From: UKL13-2 sp038321965
GTDB taxonomy: Bacteria; Pseudomonadota; Gammaproteobacteria; Burkholderiales; Usitatibacteraceae
Assembly (NCBI GenBank): GCA_038321965.1
Contig: JBBQFL010000007.1
Location: 81,935-145,934 of the forward strand
DNA length: 64,000 nucleotides
Direction of reading: 5' to 3'
The first letter of the stretch is position 1. Each line of letters starts with the position of its first letter. Below, piece after piece: positions 63,247 to 64,000 of this stretch. The notes beneath the pieces are model-generated. The model was not told where the DNA came from, ran no database searches, and saw only the letters and a program-made list of their open reading frames with translations. Both the position numbers and the translations under genes were made by a program.

Positions 63247-63669
63247 CTAGGTCGGCGCTAAAATTTTGTCCACGCTGCGGTGCCCTTCACGATCACCCGT
63301 GGCCAACTGTAGGCCCATCGCAACCAGTCCGATTGGCCCGATCAGTTTTTTCACCTCGGGGTCGAGGTCTTGAAATTCCAGTGCTGTCAAGAGCGCCGGC
63401 GCCCCCTCTAAAAGTGCCTGCCCGGCTTCACTGGCAGCAAAGCTCTTTAGTTGCTGCTGCTTGTCTGTGAACCCGTTTGATTTCGTTCGACCGGAGCGGA
63501 GAAAGGCACCCATGTCCACACCTGCGACAGAAACGTCCTTTATAACCCTTTGTTGCTCGTCAACCGCTTGCGAACGGCCGACTACGTGCTCGAGGCGCCC
63601 CGTCGCAGGTTCATAGTGAAGTATTTGGATCGCGACTCCACCATTTGGAAGGTACTTTCCGCGAAACAA
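63247..63669 (-). CDS. Hypothetical protein, possibly 5'-truncated
   Basis: 140 residues from a TTG at 63669. The same frame is open to 63813 and gives protein-like sequence (FPKSLKNYSAANGLVAGYTSKAG), but there is no ATG or GTG there. Either TTG is used or the true 5' end is lost. Sequence such as GGVAIQILHYEPATGRLEHVVGRS and a C-terminal helical part (LIGPIGLVAMGLQLATGDREGHRSVD) fits no family I know. It precedes the PLA2-like gene by 42 bp on the same strand, probably in one transcript. Confidence 0.5.
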   Translation of the reverse strand: MFRGKYLPNGGVAIQILHYEPATGRLEHVVGRSQAVDEQQRVIKDVSVAGVDMGAFLRSGRTKSNGFTDKQQQLKSFAASEAGQALLEGAPALLTALEFQDLDPEVKKLIGPIGLVAMGLQLATGDREGHRSVDKILAPT

Positions 63670-63845
63670 AATTCGTTTCCCGGCTTTTGATGTATAGCCG
63701 GCAACCAGGCCGTTCGCGGCACTGTAATTTTTTAGGCTCTTCGGGAAATCGTGTGGGTAAATTCCTAGCTGAAATCGTCTGAAAGGCTCATGGATGCTGG
63801 GGTTTAGGCATTTTCAATGTTGTTTGAATTTGGCATCATGTATGG

Positions 63846-64000
63846 ATGGCAAACTCAATCAAGCGACAAAGGCGACTGTCTGACGCATATGTGTTCGACG
63901 GCTTTCGCCCGCAACCGACGGTGCGCGGCATCTTCGGCGATCCAAAGGCGCGCGTCATCACGCTTGTTCGACGCTCAAAAAAACAGTCTGTAGTGAATGC
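63846..64000 (+). CDS. Short conserved protein, runs off the window
   Basis: ATG GCA AAC... opens a frame still open at the window end (51 codons). Its sequence (RQRRLSDAYVFDGFRPQPT then VRGIFGDPKARVITLVRRSKK) resembles a short conserved protein often seen near mobile elements in Proteobacteria. That association is from memory. The base composition returns to the genome norm here. The neighbour beyond the window would decide the call. Confidence 0.5.
   Translation, partial: MANSIKRQRRLSDAYVFDGFRPQPTVRGIFGDPKARVITLVRRSKKQSVVN

Noticed and set aside
1..64000. tRNA, rRNA or tmRNA genes
   Set aside because: I looked for tRNA-like arms and rRNA landmarks on both strands and saw none, but an unaided reading could miss one.

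Overview
The window looks like a piece of a betaproteobacterial chromosome, probably a Burkholderiales or Rhodocyclales relative with moderately high G+C. The evidence is the gene content: PEP synthase divergent from its PSRP regulator, PEP carboxylase, GTP-dependent PEPCK, a pyrG-eno-ftsB run, a complete ccoNOQP-ccoG-fixH operon, D-amino acid dehydrogenase and an Oar-like TonB receptor. I found no rRNA, tRNA or CRISPR array. Species cannot be fixed from this sequence alone.

Layout. 0-3.3 kb: end of a queuosine-precursor transporter, a SemiSWEET, a DUF2007 protein and a GDSL autotransporter esterase. 3.3-10.5 kb: a small secreted protein, ppsR/ppsA, an ElaA-like acetyltransferase, pyroglutamyl peptidase and a single-chain 3-oxoacid CoA-transferase. 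10.5-16.4 kb (minus strand): an envelope cluster of VIT/VWA/DUF2135 protein, small secreted protein, ECF sigma factor and membrane anti-sigma candidate. 16.4-18.7 kb: accessory DNA with a BrnT-type toxin-antitoxin pair and an HNH nuclease. 18.8-31.1 kb: ppc, Oar-like receptor, CDF exporter, EamA transporter, Nudix hydrolase, dadA and threonine dehydratase. 31.2-41.3 kb: a 2072-residue repeat-built secreted protein, a Crp-like regulator and a cyclase/NTPase/TPR protein. 41.4-47.3 kb: a GTP_CH_N gene fossil, a TerC-family gene under a yybP-ykoY (manganese) riboswitch, a DUF3617 protein, pckG and an aldolase-mtnA pair. 47.3-55.4 kb: flavin monooxygenase, pyrG-eno-ftsB, a lectin-like gene broken by one stop codon, a serine hydrolase and a YjbR protein. 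55.4-61.3 kb: the cbb3 oxidase operon behind a perfect FNR box. 61.3-64 kb: palindromes, an IS30 fragment and an AT-richer accessory cassette with a phospholipase A2-like cysteine protein next to a lipoprotein.

How it fits together. The PEP-pyruvate-oxaloacetate node is densely represented (ppsA, ppsR, ppc, pckG, eno), pointing to growth on organic acids, amino acids and ketone bodies (dadA, threonine dehydratase, CoA-transferase) with gluconeogenesis. The high-affinity cbb3 oxidase indicates microaerobic respiration. Three kinds of dispersed palindromic element lie between genes, two of them inside the cco operon.

The most useful discoveries are the riboswitch at 42.7 kb, the PLA2-like/lipoprotein pair at 62-63 kb, the mtnA-class II aldolase pair, the fossil at 41.5 kb, and a second dispersed repeat family carrying a GGCGATCT end.
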